The notes under the pieces are model-generated. The model saw only the letters and a list, made by a program, of their open reading frames with translations, had not been told where the DNA came from and searched no databases. Both the position numbers and the translations under genes were made by a program. 64,000 nt of DNA, taken from contig NZ_JAPYKH010000022.1 of the NCBI RefSeq assembly GCF_029623345.1, positions 1-64,000 on the forward strand, given 5' to 3'. This DNA is from Sphingomonas phyllosphaerae (GTDB lineage Bacteria > Pseudomonadota > Alphaproteobacteria > Sphingomonadales > Sphingomonadaceae). Below, in pieces: positions 51,236 to 60,082 of this stretch; position 1 is the first letter of the stretch, and each line of letters opens with the position of its first letter.

Positions 51236-51529
51236 GTGACCCGCCGCCGCCCCCCCTCGACCCAGAGCGCGCCCCCTCGCGCCAGCCTGTGGCACCGGTT
51301 AAAGCGGCTGTTCGCGGTCAAAACCAAGTTCGAGGCCTTTCTCGTCATCTACGCCCTCGCGACCGGCGCGGTGGAGCGGGGCTTCAACTATGTCCACCAT
51401 CTGCCCGGCATTGGTGGCTGGCTGATGTTCGCCGCCTGCACCGGGGTTGTCTTCATCGCCGGCGGCAAGATACTCGATGCGGTGGAACGCGACGAGCACG
51501 ACCGCAACGCTGGTCTTGATATGTTGTAA
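51236..51529 (+). CDS. Small two-helix membrane protein, unknown function
   Basis: A 97-residue protein with a basic start (TRRRPPSTQ), RLFAVKTKFEAFLVIYALATGAVERGF (helix 1, first part) and WLMFAACTGVVFIAGGKIL (helix 2), then an acidic end. GTG start at 51236; TTG at 51209 is possible. I do not know a function. It lies just before the TonB receptor, and its stop codon overlaps a Zur-like palindrome. Confidence 0.7.
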   Translation: MTRRRPPSTQSAPPRASLWHRLKRLFAVKTKFEAFLVIYALATGAVERGFNYVHHLPGIGGWLMFAACTGVVFIAGGKILDAVERDEHDRNAGLDML

Positions 51530-51532
51530 CAT
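51521..51532. promoter_or_regulatory. Zur-like palindrome before the TonB receptor
   Basis: ATGTTGTAACAT (half sites ATGTT/AACAT) is 35 bases before the receptor ATG and is strikingly AT-rich for this genome. It resembles alphaproteobacterial zinc-uptake regulator boxes of the ATGTTATAACAT type. It overlaps the end of the preceding gene. Confidence 0.4.
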
Positions 51533-51566
51533 TGCGCTAGAGGGGCGGCTCCAGTCGGAGTCGTTC

Positions 51567-53759
51567 ATGAAGAAGATCCTCCTTGCCGCGGTCGCTCTCG
51601 CGCCGCTCGCCTCTCCCGCCGCCGCACAGCTGGCCTCGGACCAGCCCGCGCCCGATCCGGCGGCCTCCCGCCAGTCCACCACCACCGCCGCCGCCACCGC
51701 CACTGGCGGCGCACGCCAGCGCGATCCGCACCGCTCCGACGACGTGATCGTCACCGCGCCGATCCGCCAGAGCGAGTCGGACGTGCTGCAAGGCACCTCG
51801 GTGCTGAGCGGCAGGGAGCTGACCCGCGAGCTGCGCCCGACGATCGGCGAGACGCTGGCGCGTCTCCCCGGTGTCTCCGCCACCTCGTTCGGCCCCAGCG
51901 CCTCGCGCCCGATCCTTCGCGGTTTCCAGGGCGACCGCATCCGCGTGCTGACCGACGGCATCGGCTCGATTGACGTGTCGAACACCTCGGTCGACCATGC
52001 GGTGGTGATCGACCCTCTGCTCGCCGAGCGGGTCGAGGTGCTGCGCGGCCCGTCGGCGCTGTTGTACGGCTCGTCCGCGATCGGCGGCGTGGTCAACGTG
52101 GTCGACCGCCGCATCCCGCGCGCCATTCCCGAGAACGGCTATCGCGCCGACGCGATCGGCAGCTACGGCAGCGCCGCGGACGAGCGTTCGGTCGGCGCCA
52201 CGGCGGACGCGCAGGTCGCCGGGCCACTCGTGCTTCACGTCGACGGTTCGTACCTGAAGAGCAACGACCTGCGCACCGGGCGCGGCTATCTGCTGTCGCC
52301 GCAGGCTCGCGCCGCCGCGCTAAGCCAGGTTGGTTTGCGGCAGGACAGCGACGAGCCGATCGACTTCGCCGGCTCGGCCGCGCTGCGCGACCGCCTTCCC
52401 AACTCGTCGGCGGAGACCTGGACCGCGGGGGTCGGCGCCTCGATCATCACCGACACGGGCAACCTGGGCGTGTCGTACAGCCATTATGACAGCCTCTACG
52501 GCGTGCCGATCCGCTACGCCACCGCGGTCGGCCAAGGGCAGGAGGCGCCGCGGCTCAGCGTCGTCCAGAACCGAGTCGACCTGCGCGGCGAGGTGCAGAC
52601 CGGCGGCGGCTTCCTCGATCGTATTCGCGTCCGCGTGGGTCACGCCACCTACCGCCACTTCGAGCTGGAGGAGGACGGCAGCGTCGGCACCGCCTTCTAC
52701 AACAACGGCCTCGAAGGCCGGCTCGAGCTGGTGCAGGCCAATCGCGGCGGCTGGCAGGGTGCCAGCGGCGTGCAGTTCTTCAACCGCCAGTTCAATGTGG
52801 TGGGTGACGAGGCCTTCCTGCCGCGCAACGAAACCAACCAGGTCGGGCTGTTCACGCTGCAACAGGTGACGCTGGGCGGCCTCCGCGCCGAGGGCGGCCT
52901 GCGCTACGAGACCACCGACCTTGCCGCGCGCGCACCTGGCGCAGACACGCGCTTCTTCAACGGCACGCGCTCGTTCGATGCCTTGTCCGGCTCGCTCGGC
53001 GCGTCCTACGAGGTCGCGCCGGACGTGCGCATCGGCGTCAACGGCTCGCATACCGAGCGCGCACCCTCGGCGGAGGAGCTGTTCGCCAACGGCCCGCACG
53101 CGGGTACCCAGGCCTATGAGCTCGGCAGCCCCGACTTCAAGGTCGAGAAGTCCTGGGGACTGGAAGCGACGCTGCACGCGCATGGCGACGGGTTTAGCCT
53201 CGACGCCTCCGCCTATTACAATTGGTTCAGCAACTATATCTCAGAGAATCAGGTGGATCAGTCGGTCTGCCTGGCGCGATCGGACGCGGTCGATCTGCCC
53301 TGCTTTCAATATCAGCAGCAGGCCGCGCGCTACTACGGCTTCGAGGCGGACGCATCGCTGCGGCTGGCGCAGGTGGGGGGCTATACGATCAACGCCGACC
53401 TGCTCGGCGACTATGTCCGCGCCAATATCGTCGACGAGGGGCCGGTGCCGCGCATCCCGCCGGCGCGCGTGCTCGGCGGCATCGAGGCGCAGGGCGAGCG
53501 GCTCGGCGGACGGGTCGAGGTGGAGCATGTCTTCCCGCAGAACCGCACCGCCGCGTTCGAGACCCGCACGGACGACTATACGATGACCAACGCCTCGCTG
53601 TCGTTCCACCCCTTCGGCAGCACCAGCGATCGCACCAGCATCCTGCTCTCGGCGAACAACATCTTCGACGTGCTGGCGCGGCGCCACTCAAGCTTCCTCA
53701 AGGACTTCGCCCCGCTCGCCGGGCGCGACGTGCGCGTGACGCTGAAGGTCGGCATCTGA
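51567..53759 (+). CDS. TonB-dependent outer-membrane receptor, ZnuD-like
   Basis: A 730-residue receptor. Signal peptide (MKKILLAAVALAPLASPAAA), TonB box DDVIVTA, plug domain with IGETLARLPGVSATSFGPSASRPILRG (part), ERVEVLRGPSALLYGSSAIGGVVNVVD, then a 22-strand barrel ending in a C-terminal aromatic-free KVGI. The plug SFGPSASRPI...DHAVVIDPLL pattern matches the ZnuD zinc/haem receptor group. An extracellular loop has a cysteine pair (CLARSDAVDLPC). Zinc as substrate is inferred from this and the upstream box. Confidence 0.88.
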   Translation: MKKILLAAVALAPLASPAAAQLASDQPAPDPAASRQSTTTAAATATGGARQRDPHRSDDVIVTAPIRQSESDVLQGTSVLSGRELTRELRPTIGETLARLPGVSATSFGPSASRPILRGFQGDRIRVLTDGIGSIDVSNTSVDHAVVIDPLLAERVEVLRGPSALLYGSSAIGGVVNVVDRRIPRAIPENGYRADAIGSYGSAADERSVGATADAQVAGPLVLHVDGSYLKSNDLRTGRGYLLSPQARAAALSQVGLRQDSDEPIDFAGSAALRDRLPNSSAETWTAGVGASIITDTGNLGVSYSHYDSLYGVPIRYATAVGQGQEAPRLSVVQNRVDLRGEVQTGGGFLDRIRVRVGHATYRHFELEEDGSVGTAFYNNGLEGRLELVQANRGGWQGASGVQFFNRQFNVVGDEAFLPRNETNQVGLFTLQQVTLGGLRAEGGLRYETTDLAARAPGADTRFFNGTRSFDALSGSLGASYEVAPDVRIGVNGSHTERAPSAEELFANGPHAGTQAYELGSPDFKVEKSWGLEATLHAHGDGFSLDASAYYNWFSNYISENQVDQSVCLARSDAVDLPCFQYQQQAARYYGFEADASLRLAQVGGYTINADLLGDYVRANIVDEGPVPRIPPARVLGGIEAQGERLGGRVEVEHVFPQNRTAAFETRTDDYTMTNASLSFHPFGSTSDRTSILLSANNIFDVLARRHSSFLKDFAPLAGRDVRVTLKVGI

Positions 53760-53800
53760 GCCCGGCGCGCGCGGTCGACTGATGCAGCGCGCGCAAACCG

Positions 53801-53838
53801 CCGGCGTGGGCTCCTGCGAATGCAGGAGCCCACGCCGG
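53801..53838. terminator. Strong hairpin between TonB receptor and phosphatase genes (CTGC/GCAG repeat, copy 3)
   Basis: Perfect 17-base stem with 4-base loop GAAT between two convergent genes; its CTCCTGC/GCAGGAG core matches repeats at 44342 and 61159. Likely bidirectional terminator. Confidence 0.75.
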
Positions 53839-53845
53839 AGCGCGT

Positions 53846-54448
53846 TCAGATCAGCGGGTGGAACGCTGACGGCCGCTCGTTGAGCGCGACCAGCGTCGCG
53901 CCGCCGCATTCGTCGAGCGCCAGCGTCGTCACCGAGCCCGGATCGCAGCCGAGCTGGAACATACGCTCGAAGCCCAGCCCGAGCCAGTGGGCCACCGCGC
54001 CACGAATGATGTCGCAATGGGTGACGCACAGCGTCGTCCCCGCGCCGATCAAGGCAAGGAAGCCGACTGCGCGCGCCACCGCCTCCCCCATCGTCTCGCC
54101 GCCGGGGCAGCGCGCGCTGCCGCGCTCCGCGTTCCACCGCCGCCAGTCGGGATCACCTTCCAGCGCGGCGAAGTCACGGCCGGCGAAGGCACCGAAGTCG
54201 ATCTCGTCAAGCGCCGGCGCATCGACCACGTCGATACCGCACGGTTGCGCCACGGCCGCTGCGGTCTCGACCGTGCGTCGGCGCGGGCTAGCGTAGATCG
54301 CGCTCACGTCAACGCCAGCGAGGTGACGCGCGAGCGCGGTAGCTTCATCATGTCCGCGCTCGCTCAGCGCGATTTCAGATCGGCCGCTGAGCACATGGCC
54401 GACCTCGGCATGGGTCCCGTGGCGGGCAAGCAGCAGGAGCCGTGTCAT
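53846..54448 (-). CDS. Histidine phosphatase family protein
   Basis: A 200-residue phosphoglycerate-mutase-like phosphatase: catalytic LLARHGTHAEVG (RHG with the phospho-His), second arginine in YASPRRRTVETA, Glu in DEIDFGAFAGR and the second His in CVTHCDIIRG. It may dephosphorylate a sugar phosphate, as it diverges from the saccharide operon at 54627 with 178 bases between. Substrate unknown. Confidence 0.85.
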   Translation of the reverse strand: MTRLLLLARHGTHAEVGHVLSGRSEIALSERGHDEATALARHLAGVDVSAIYASPRRRTVETAAAVAQPCGIDVVDAPALDEIDFGAFAGRDFAALEGDPDWRRWNAERGSARCPGGETMGEAVARAVGFLALIGAGTTLCVTHCDIIRGAVAHWLGLGFERMFQLGCDPGSVTTLALDECGGATLVALNERPSAFHPLI

Positions 54449-54509
54449 CGTGCAGGTCTAGCACGACCCACTCGGATCCGAAGAGAATTTCGGCTGCGCA
54501 ATAAGTTGC

Positions 54510-54534
54510 GGAACCAAGCTAAGTAGAAGATGTT
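54510..54534 (+). promoter_or_regulatory. EcfG-type promoter of the saccharide operon
   Basis: GGAAC (54510-54514), 17 bases, GTT (54532-54534), same spacing as the promoter at 17990-17966. The base before GTT is T. It starts a leader of roughly 85 bases before the epimerase start, with a hairpin at 54550-54569. The 13 bases 54524-54536 (TAGAAGATGTTCC) are identical to 17978-17990. Confidence 0.6.
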
Positions 54535-54549
54535 CCTCTCCCAGTAACC

Positions 54550-54569
54550 AAGCGGCAACGTGGCCGCTT
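54550..54569 (+). promoter_or_regulatory. Leader hairpin upstream of the saccharide operon
   Basis: Seven-base stem AAGCGGC/GCCGCTT with a 6-base loop, between the EcfG-like promoter and the first gene. It could be a weak attenuator or just stabilise the leader; no leader peptide is seen. Confidence 0.35.
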
Positions 54570-54626
54570 GTCGTTGATCTCGATCAGTCGGTCCGGGGCG
54601 GCCTGATTGATCGAGCGAGTGGGAGG

Positions 54627-55745
54627 GTGGAAATGGAGACGGTTCTCATCACCGGCGGCGCCGGGTTCATCGGTCGCTTCGTCGCCGACGAACTGCTCGC
54701 GCGCGGCAACAAGGTGCGCGTGCTCGACAGCCTGATCGAGCAGGTCCACGGCGATGTCGAACGCCCCCCGCTCCTCAACGACGAAGTCGAGCTGATCCGC
54801 GGCGACGTCCGCAACGGTGATGTCGTGACCAAGGCGCTCGACGGCGTCGACAGCGTCATCCACCTCGCCGCCGAGGTGGGCGTCGGTCAGTCGATGTACG
54901 AGGTCGAGCGCTACACCTCGACCAATGACGTCGGCACCGCGGTGCTGTTCGAGAAGCTGATCGACAAGCCGGTGCGCCGCGTCGTCACCGCCTCGTCGAT
55001 GTCGATCTACGGCGAGGGGCTGTACCGCGACGCCGACGGCGCGCTGGTGCAGGACGCCGAGCGCAAGGGGCTGCGCGACGGCCTCAGCAACTGGGAGCCG
55101 GTCGACGGGCAGGGTCGGCCGCTCGCCCCCGTCGCCACCCCGGAGTGGAAGCAGCCCAACCTCGCCTCGATCTACGCGCTCAACAAGTACGTGCAGGAAC
55201 GCACCACGCACATCATGGCGGCACCCTACGGCATCGAAGGCGTCTGCTTGCGGTTGTTCAACGTCTACGGCCCCGGCCAGGCGCTCTCCAATCCTTATAC
55301 CGGCGTGCTCGCGATCTTCGCCTCGCGCCTGCTCAATGGCCAGAAGCCGATGATCTTCGAGGATGGCGAGCAGCGCCGCGACTTCGTCCATGTCTCCGAC
55401 GTGGCGCGCGCCTTCGCCGACGCTTTGGTGTTGCCGCAGGCAGTCGGCGGCACGTTCAACATCGGCTCAGGCCACGACCGTTCGGTCACCGAGGTCGCCA
55501 CCGAGTTGGCGCGCGCGATGGGCAAGAACGACCTCACCCCCGAGATCGTCGGCAAGGCCCGCATTGGCGACATCCGACATTGCTTCTGCGACACCGCGCT
55601 GGCGCAGGACAAGCTCGGCTTCGCCGCGACGCAAGACTTCACCCAGGGCCTCGCCGAGCTGGCGGAGTGGGTCGCGCAGCAGACCGCGGTCGACAAGGTC
55701 GCGACGATGCGCGCCGAGCTCGAGAAGCGCGGGCTGGTGGCATGA
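54627..55745 (+). CDS. NAD-dependent sugar epimerase/dehydratase 1
   Basis: A 372-residue extended SDR. NAD motif TGGAGFIGRF near residue 10, catalytic Ser region VTASSMSIYGEG, and Tyr-x3-Lys in IYALNKYVQE; RLFNVYGPGQALSNPYTGV is typical of UDP/GDP-sugar epimerases. GTG 54627 or ATG 54633 are both possible starts. A WNxxW-like insertion (DGLSNWEPV, WKQPN) before the Tyr is unusual. First gene of a six-gene operon in which every junction overlaps by four bases. Confidence 0.88.
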   Translation: MEMETVLITGGAGFIGRFVADELLARGNKVRVLDSLIEQVHGDVERPPLLNDEVELIRGDVRNGDVVTKALDGVDSVIHLAAEVGVGQSMYEVERYTSTNDVGTAVLFEKLIDKPVRRVVTASSMSIYGEGLYRDADGALVQDAERKGLRDGLSNWEPVDGQGRPLAPVATPEWKQPNLASIYALNKYVQERTTHIMAAPYGIEGVCLRLFNVYGPGQALSNPYTGVLAIFASRLLNGQKPMIFEDGEQRRDFVHVSDVARAFADALVLPQAVGGTFNIGSGHDRSVTEVATELARAMGKNDLTPEIVGKARIGDIRHCFCDTALAQDKLGFAATQDFTQGLAELAEWVAQQTAVDKVATMRAELEKRGLVA

Positions 55746-56803
55746 CGGCGCCGATCCTCGTCACCGGCGGGGCCGGCTTCATCGGATCGAACCTCGCCGA
55801 CCGGCTCGCCGGGGACGGTCACGACGTCACCGTCTACGACGCGCTCGCGCGCGCGGGCGTCGAGCGCAACCTGGCCTGGCTGCAACAGCGCCACGGCCAG
55901 CGCGTCCGTTTCGTTCGCGCCGACGTGCGCGACGCCGCGCGCCTCGCCGACGAGGTGGCGCGGTCGCGTGCCGTGTTCCATTTCGCGGCGCAGGTGGCGG
56001 TGACCACCAGCCTCGACGATCCGGCGGACGATTTCTCGACCAACATCACCGCCACCTTCCAGCTGCTCGAGGCGCTGCGTACGCGCGCGCCGCACGTTCC
56101 GCTGATCTTCGCCTCGACCAACAAGGTGTACGGCGACCTTGCCGACCTCGACTTCGCGCTCGAGGATCGCGCTTACGTCCCGACCGACGCGGAGGTGCGC
56201 GCGCACGGCATCGGCGAGACGCGCGCGCTCGACTTTCACACGCCGTACGGTGTGTCAAAGGGCGCTGCCGACCAATATGTGCTCGATTATGCACGCAGCT
56301 TCGGGCTGAAGACCTGCGTCTTCCGAATGAGCTGCATTTACGGCCAGCGCCAGATGGGCACCGAGGATCAAGGCTGGGTCGCGCACTTTTTGATTCGCGC
56401 GCTCGCGGGCAAGCCGATCACGCTCTACGGCGACGGCCATCAGGTCCGCGACATCCTCGACGTGCGCGACGCGGTGGACGCCTATGTCGCGGCGTGGCAG
56501 CGGATCGATCAGGTCGCGGGCCGCGCGTTCAACCTCGGCGGCGGGCCCGCCAACGCGGTCAGCCTGCGCCGGCTGCTCGACCATATCGGCGGGCTGATCG
56601 GCCGGCCGGTCGACCTGCGCCTGTCCGACTGGCGCGCGGGCGACCAGCGCTATTTCGTGGCCGACGCGCGTGCCGCGATCGCGGCGCTCGACCTGCCGGC
56701 TCGGCGCGACTGGCGCGACGGCGTGGCGGCGCTAGCGGACTGGCTTCAGGCGCAGGGGGACGAGAACCGCGCCAGCGCGGCGCGGATCGAGGTCGCCGCG
56801 TGA
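55742..56803 (+). CDS. NAD-dependent epimerase 2, CDP-paratose 2-epimerase-like
   Basis: A 353-residue extended SDR with TGGAGFIGSNLADRL, FASTNKVYGDL (Ser/Thr region), HTPYGVSKGAADQYV (Tyr-x3-Lys) and SCIYGQRQMGTEDQGWVAHF, which strongly resembles CDP-paratose/tyvelose epimerases. It probably inverts one carbon of a nucleotide-linked deoxysugar or hexose. Starts in overlap with epimerase 1. Confidence 0.86.
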   Translation: MTAPILVTGGAGFIGSNLADRLAGDGHDVTVYDALARAGVERNLAWLQQRHGQRVRFVRADVRDAARLADEVARSRAVFHFAAQVAVTTSLDDPADDFSTNITATFQLLEALRTRAPHVPLIFASTNKVYGDLADLDFALEDRAYVPTDAEVRAHGIGETRALDFHTPYGVSKGAADQYVLDYARSFGLKTCVFRMSCIYGQRQMGTEDQGWVAHFLIRALAGKPITLYGDGHQVRDILDVRDAVDAYVAAWQRIDQVAGRAFNLGGGPANAVSLRRLLDHIGGLIGRPVDLRLSDWRAGDQRYFVADARAAIAALDLPARRDWRDGVAALADWLQAQGDENRASAARIEVAA

Positions 56804-57885
56804 CGAGACGGTTGCTGATGACCGCGGACGCGGTCGGCGGCGTTTGGCAATATGCGGTCGAGCTGGCGCGCGGACTGGTGCGCGACGGCTGGGCGGTGGA
56901 CTTGGCGACGCTCGGACCGGCCGCCTCGCGTGCGCAGCGCGTCGAGGCCGATCAGGCGGGAGTCACTCTGCTCGACACCGGCCTGCCACTCGACTGGCTC
57001 GCCGCCGACGCGCGCGAGGTGACCGCCGCCGCCGACGCGGTGGCGCGGCTGGCGCGCGAGCGCGGCGCCGATCTCGTCCAGCTCAACCAGCCCGCACTGG
57101 GCGTGGCGAGCTTCGCCACGCCGGTGGTCGCGGTGGTGCACAGCTGCGTCGCGAGCTGGTGGGAGGCGGCGGGCGACGGACCGCTGCCGTCGAGCCTGCG
57201 GTGGCAGACCGAGCTGGTCGCGCGCGGGTTGGCGCGCGCCGATGCCGTTGTCGCGCCGAGCACTGCACTCGCCGCGACCGTGTTCCGGCTCTATCCCAAG
57301 ACACCGATCCCGCTCGCAATCCATAACGGGCGCTCGCTGCCGCCGGCGAGCGGGCCGATGCACGACTTCGCCTTTACCGCCGGCCGGCTGTGGGACCGCG
57401 GCAAGAACGTCGCCACGCTCGACCGCGCCGCCGCGCGGCTCGGCATTCCGTTCAAGGCCGCGGGCGCGATCACCGGCCCGCACGGCGAGCACGCCCGCGT
57501 CGAGCATCTCCACCTGCTCGGTCATGTCGGCGACGAGGTGATCGCAGGCTGCCTTTCCGCGCGCCCGGTGTTCGCCTCCGCCGCGATCTACGAGCCGTTC
57601 GGACTTGCGGTGCTCGAGGCGGCGCTGGCGGGCTGCCCGCTAGTGCTCTCCGACATCCCCACCTTCCGCGAACTGTGGCAGGGCGTCGCCACCTTCGTAC
57701 CCGCGCACGACCCGCTGGGCTTCGCCGCGGCGATCGAGGAGCTGGCCGGCGACGTTTCACTGCGGGTGTCGCGCGGTACCCTCGCTCGGCGCCGTGCGCT
57801 GACCTACACGCCAGAGCGCAACCGCCGCGCGATGGCGACGCTGTATGATCGGCTGATCGACGGCGGCGCCAAGGTGGCGGCATGA
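56800..57885 (+). CDS. Glycosyltransferase (GT4-like)
   Basis: A 361-residue GT-B protein. N-terminus MTADAVGGVWQYAVELARGL matches glycogen-synthase-like/GT4 enzymes (MTAD-x-VGGV); donor site with FAFTAGRLWDRGKNVATLDR and SAAIYEPFGLAVLEAALAGCPLV (E-x7-E). GTG start at 56800 overlaps the epimerase stop. A frame open much further upstream is only a shadow of the epimerase genes. It should use the sugar made by the two epimerases. Confidence 0.87.
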   Translation: MTRRLLMTADAVGGVWQYAVELARGLVRDGWAVDLATLGPAASRAQRVEADQAGVTLLDTGLPLDWLAADAREVTAAADAVARLARERGADLVQLNQPALGVASFATPVVAVVHSCVASWWEAAGDGPLPSSLRWQTELVARGLARADAVVAPSTALAATVFRLYPKTPIPLAIHNGRSLPPASGPMHDFAFTAGRLWDRGKNVATLDRAAARLGIPFKAAGAITGPHGEHARVEHLHLLGHVGDEVIAGCLSARPVFASAAIYEPFGLAVLEAALAGCPLVLSDIPTFRELWQGVATFVPAHDPLGFAAAIEELAGDVSLRVSRGTLARRRALTYTPERNRRAMATLYDRLIDGGAKVAA

Positions 57886-58997
57886 GGATCGTCTATTTCA
57901 CTCACAGCCTCGATTCCTGCTGGAACCACGGCAACGCGCATTTCCTGCGCGGCGTGCTCTCCGAGCTGATCGCACGCGGACACGACGTCCGCGTCCACGA
58001 GCCCGCCGACAGCTGGAGCCGCGCCAACCTGGTAAGCGACCATGGCGAGGAGGCGCTCGCCGCCTATCGCACCGCCTACCCGGAACTCTCGTCGTGGCGC
58101 TACGCGGCCGAGGTCGACCCCGCCGCGCTCGTCGATGGCGCCGACGTCGTGATCGTCCACGAGTGGAATGACCATGGCTTGGTCGCCGCTCTTGGATCGC
58201 TTCGTAAGGCCGGGGCGGCGTTCACGCTGCTGTTCCACGACACGCATCATCGCGCGGTCAGCACGCCCGACGAGATGCGCGCCTACGATCTCTCCGGCTA
58301 TGACGGAGTGCTCGCGTTCGGTGAGGCGCTGTCGCGCGTGTATCGCGGCTGGGGCTGGGGCGAGCGCGTCTGGACCTGGCACGAGGCCGCCGACACGCGG
58401 CGTTTCTTCCCGGTGGAAGGCGAGCGGTCCGGCCTGGTGTGGATCGGCAACTGGGGTGACGGCGAGCGCACCGCCGAGATCGAGCAATTCCTGCTCGCCC
58501 CGGCGCGCGACGCCGGTCTGCCGCTCGACATCTACGGCGTGCGCTACCCCGACGAGGGCAAGGCGATGCTGGCGCGCTACGGCGCGCGCTACCATGGCTG
58601 GGCGCCCAACGCCGCCGCGCCGGCGATCTTCGCGCGCGCGCTGGCGACAGTGCACGTGCCGCGGCGCTATTACACCACGATCCTGCCCGGCATCCCGACG
58701 ATCCGCGTGTTCGAGGCGCTCGCCTGCGGCATCCCGCTCGTTTCCGCACCCTGGGACGATGCGGAGGGGCTTTTCCGCCCCGGCGAGGACTTCGTGTTCG
58801 CCGCCGATGGCGCGGAAATGACTCGCACGCTGGCGGCGCTGCGCGACGATCCCGAGTTGCGCGCCGCTCTGGCGCGATCGGGGCTGGAGACCATCCTCGC
58901 CCGCCACACCTGCGCGCACCGCGTCGACGAGCTGCTCGCCATCCTCGCTCGGCTCGACGCCCCTTCCCTTTCCGCTGCCCGGAGCACCGTCGCGTGA
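57882..58997 (+). CDS. CgeB-family glycosyltransferase-like protein 1
   Basis: A 371-residue protein of the CgeB group (GT-B fold). MRIVYFTHSLDSCWNHGNAHF, ADVVIVHEWNDH, AFTLLFHDTHHR, LVWIGNWGDGER, and TIRVFEALACGIPLVSAPWDD are the typical blocks. It differs from the next two by having the paired H-H in FHDTHHR. CgeB of Bacillus affects the spore surface glycan. First of three tandem paralogues, all coupled by overlaps. Confidence 0.85.
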   Translation: MRIVYFTHSLDSCWNHGNAHFLRGVLSELIARGHDVRVHEPADSWSRANLVSDHGEEALAAYRTAYPELSSWRYAAEVDPAALVDGADVVIVHEWNDHGLVAALGSLRKAGAAFTLLFHDTHHRAVSTPDEMRAYDLSGYDGVLAFGEALSRVYRGWGWGERVWTWHEAADTRRFFPVEGERSGLVWIGNWGDGERTAEIEQFLLAPARDAGLPLDIYGVRYPDEGKAMLARYGARYHGWAPNAAAPAIFARALATVHVPRRYYTTILPGIPTIRVFEALACGIPLVSAPWDDAEGLFRPGEDFVFAADGAEMTRTLAALRDDPELRAALARSGLETILARHTCAHRVDELLAILARLDAPSLSAARSTVA

Positions 58998-60082
58998 AGA
59001 TCGCTTTCTACGGTTCCAGCCTCGTCTCGTCCTACTGGAATGGCGCCGCGACCTATTATCGTGGCATCCTGCGTGCGCTCGCCGAGCGCGGCTATGACAT
59101 TACTTTCTACGAACCCGACGCGTTCGAGCGCCAGCAGCATCGCGACATCGATCCGCCGCCCTATGCCAAGTCGGTCGTCTACCCCGCGACGGTCGAGGCG
59201 ATGCGCGCGGTGGTCGCCGAGGCGGCGGAGGCGGATATCGTCGTCAAGGCCAACGGCGTCGGCGTGTTCGACCGCGAGCTGCTGGACGGTGTCACCGCCG
59301 CGGCACGGCCCGGCGCGCTAAAGATCTTCTGGGACGTCGACGCCGCCGCGACGCTCGACGAGATGCGCGCCGCCGCGGATCATCCGGTGCGCGCCGCGTT
59401 GCCGTCGATCGACATGGTGCTGACCTATGGCGGGGGCGCGCCGGTGGTCGACGCCTATCGCGGCTTCGGTGCCGCCGAGTGCGTGCCGGTCTACAACGCG
59501 CTCGATCCCTCGACGCACCACCCGGTTTCGCCCGACGCGCGCTTCGCCTGCGACCTCGCCTTCCTCGGCAATCGCCTGCCCGACCGCGAGGCGCGTGTGG
59601 AGGAGTTCTTCCTGCGCGCGGCCGCGGCGCTACCCGACCAGAGCTTCCTGATCGGCGGCAACGGCTGGGACAGCAAGGCCATGCCCGGCAACGTCCGCCA
59701 CCGCGGCCACGTCTTCACCGCGGAGCACAACGCCTTCAACTGCACGCCGCGCGCGGTGCTCAACGTCGCGCGTGACTCGATGGCGCATGTCGGCTTTTCG
59801 CCCGCTACCCGCGTGTTCGAGGCGGCGGGCGCGGCGGCGTGCCTGATCACCGACGCGTGGGAAGGGATCGAGCTGTTCCTCGAGCCCAACCGCGAGGTGC
59901 TGGTGGCGCGCGACGGGCAGGACGTCGCCGACCATCTCGCCGCGCTCACCCCCGAGCGCGCGCGTGCGATCGGTGCCGCGGCGCTGGAGCGCGTGCTGGC
60001 CGAGCACACCTATGACCTGCGCGGCGCCCAGGTCGATGCGCTCTTCCAAGCGCATGCCGCGCGCGAGCGGGTGGCGGCATGA
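58994..60082 (+). CDS. CgeB-family glycosyltransferase-like protein 2
   Basis: A 362-residue CgeB paralogue: MKIAFYGSSLVSSYWNGAATYYR, DITFYEPDAFERQQHRD, FWDVDAAATLDEM, DLAFLGNRLPDREARVEEFF and ATRVFEAAGAAACLITDAWEGI (GT-B donor end). GTG start. The FWDVD motif replaces FHDTHH of the first paralogue and FYDID of the third, so the three have distinct but related acceptor sites. Confidence 0.85.
   Translation: MKIAFYGSSLVSSYWNGAATYYRGILRALAERGYDITFYEPDAFERQQHRDIDPPPYAKSVVYPATVEAMRAVVAEAAEADIVVKANGVGVFDRELLDGVTAAARPGALKIFWDVDAAATLDEMRAAADHPVRAALPSIDMVLTYGGGAPVVDAYRGFGAAECVPVYNALDPSTHHPVSPDARFACDLAFLGNRLPDREARVEEFFLRAAAALPDQSFLIGGNGWDSKAMPGNVRHRGHVFTAEHNAFNCTPRAVLNVARDSMAHVGFSPATRVFEAAGAAACLITDAWEGIELFLEPNREVLVARDGQDVADHLAALTPERARAIGAAALERVLAEHTYDLRGAQVDALFQAHAARERVAA

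Noticed and set aside
55363..57885. 840-codon open frame suggesting a giant fusion protein
   Set aside because: Only its last 361 codons are the real glycosyltransferase; the front is an Arg-rich out-of-frame reading of the two epimerase genes.
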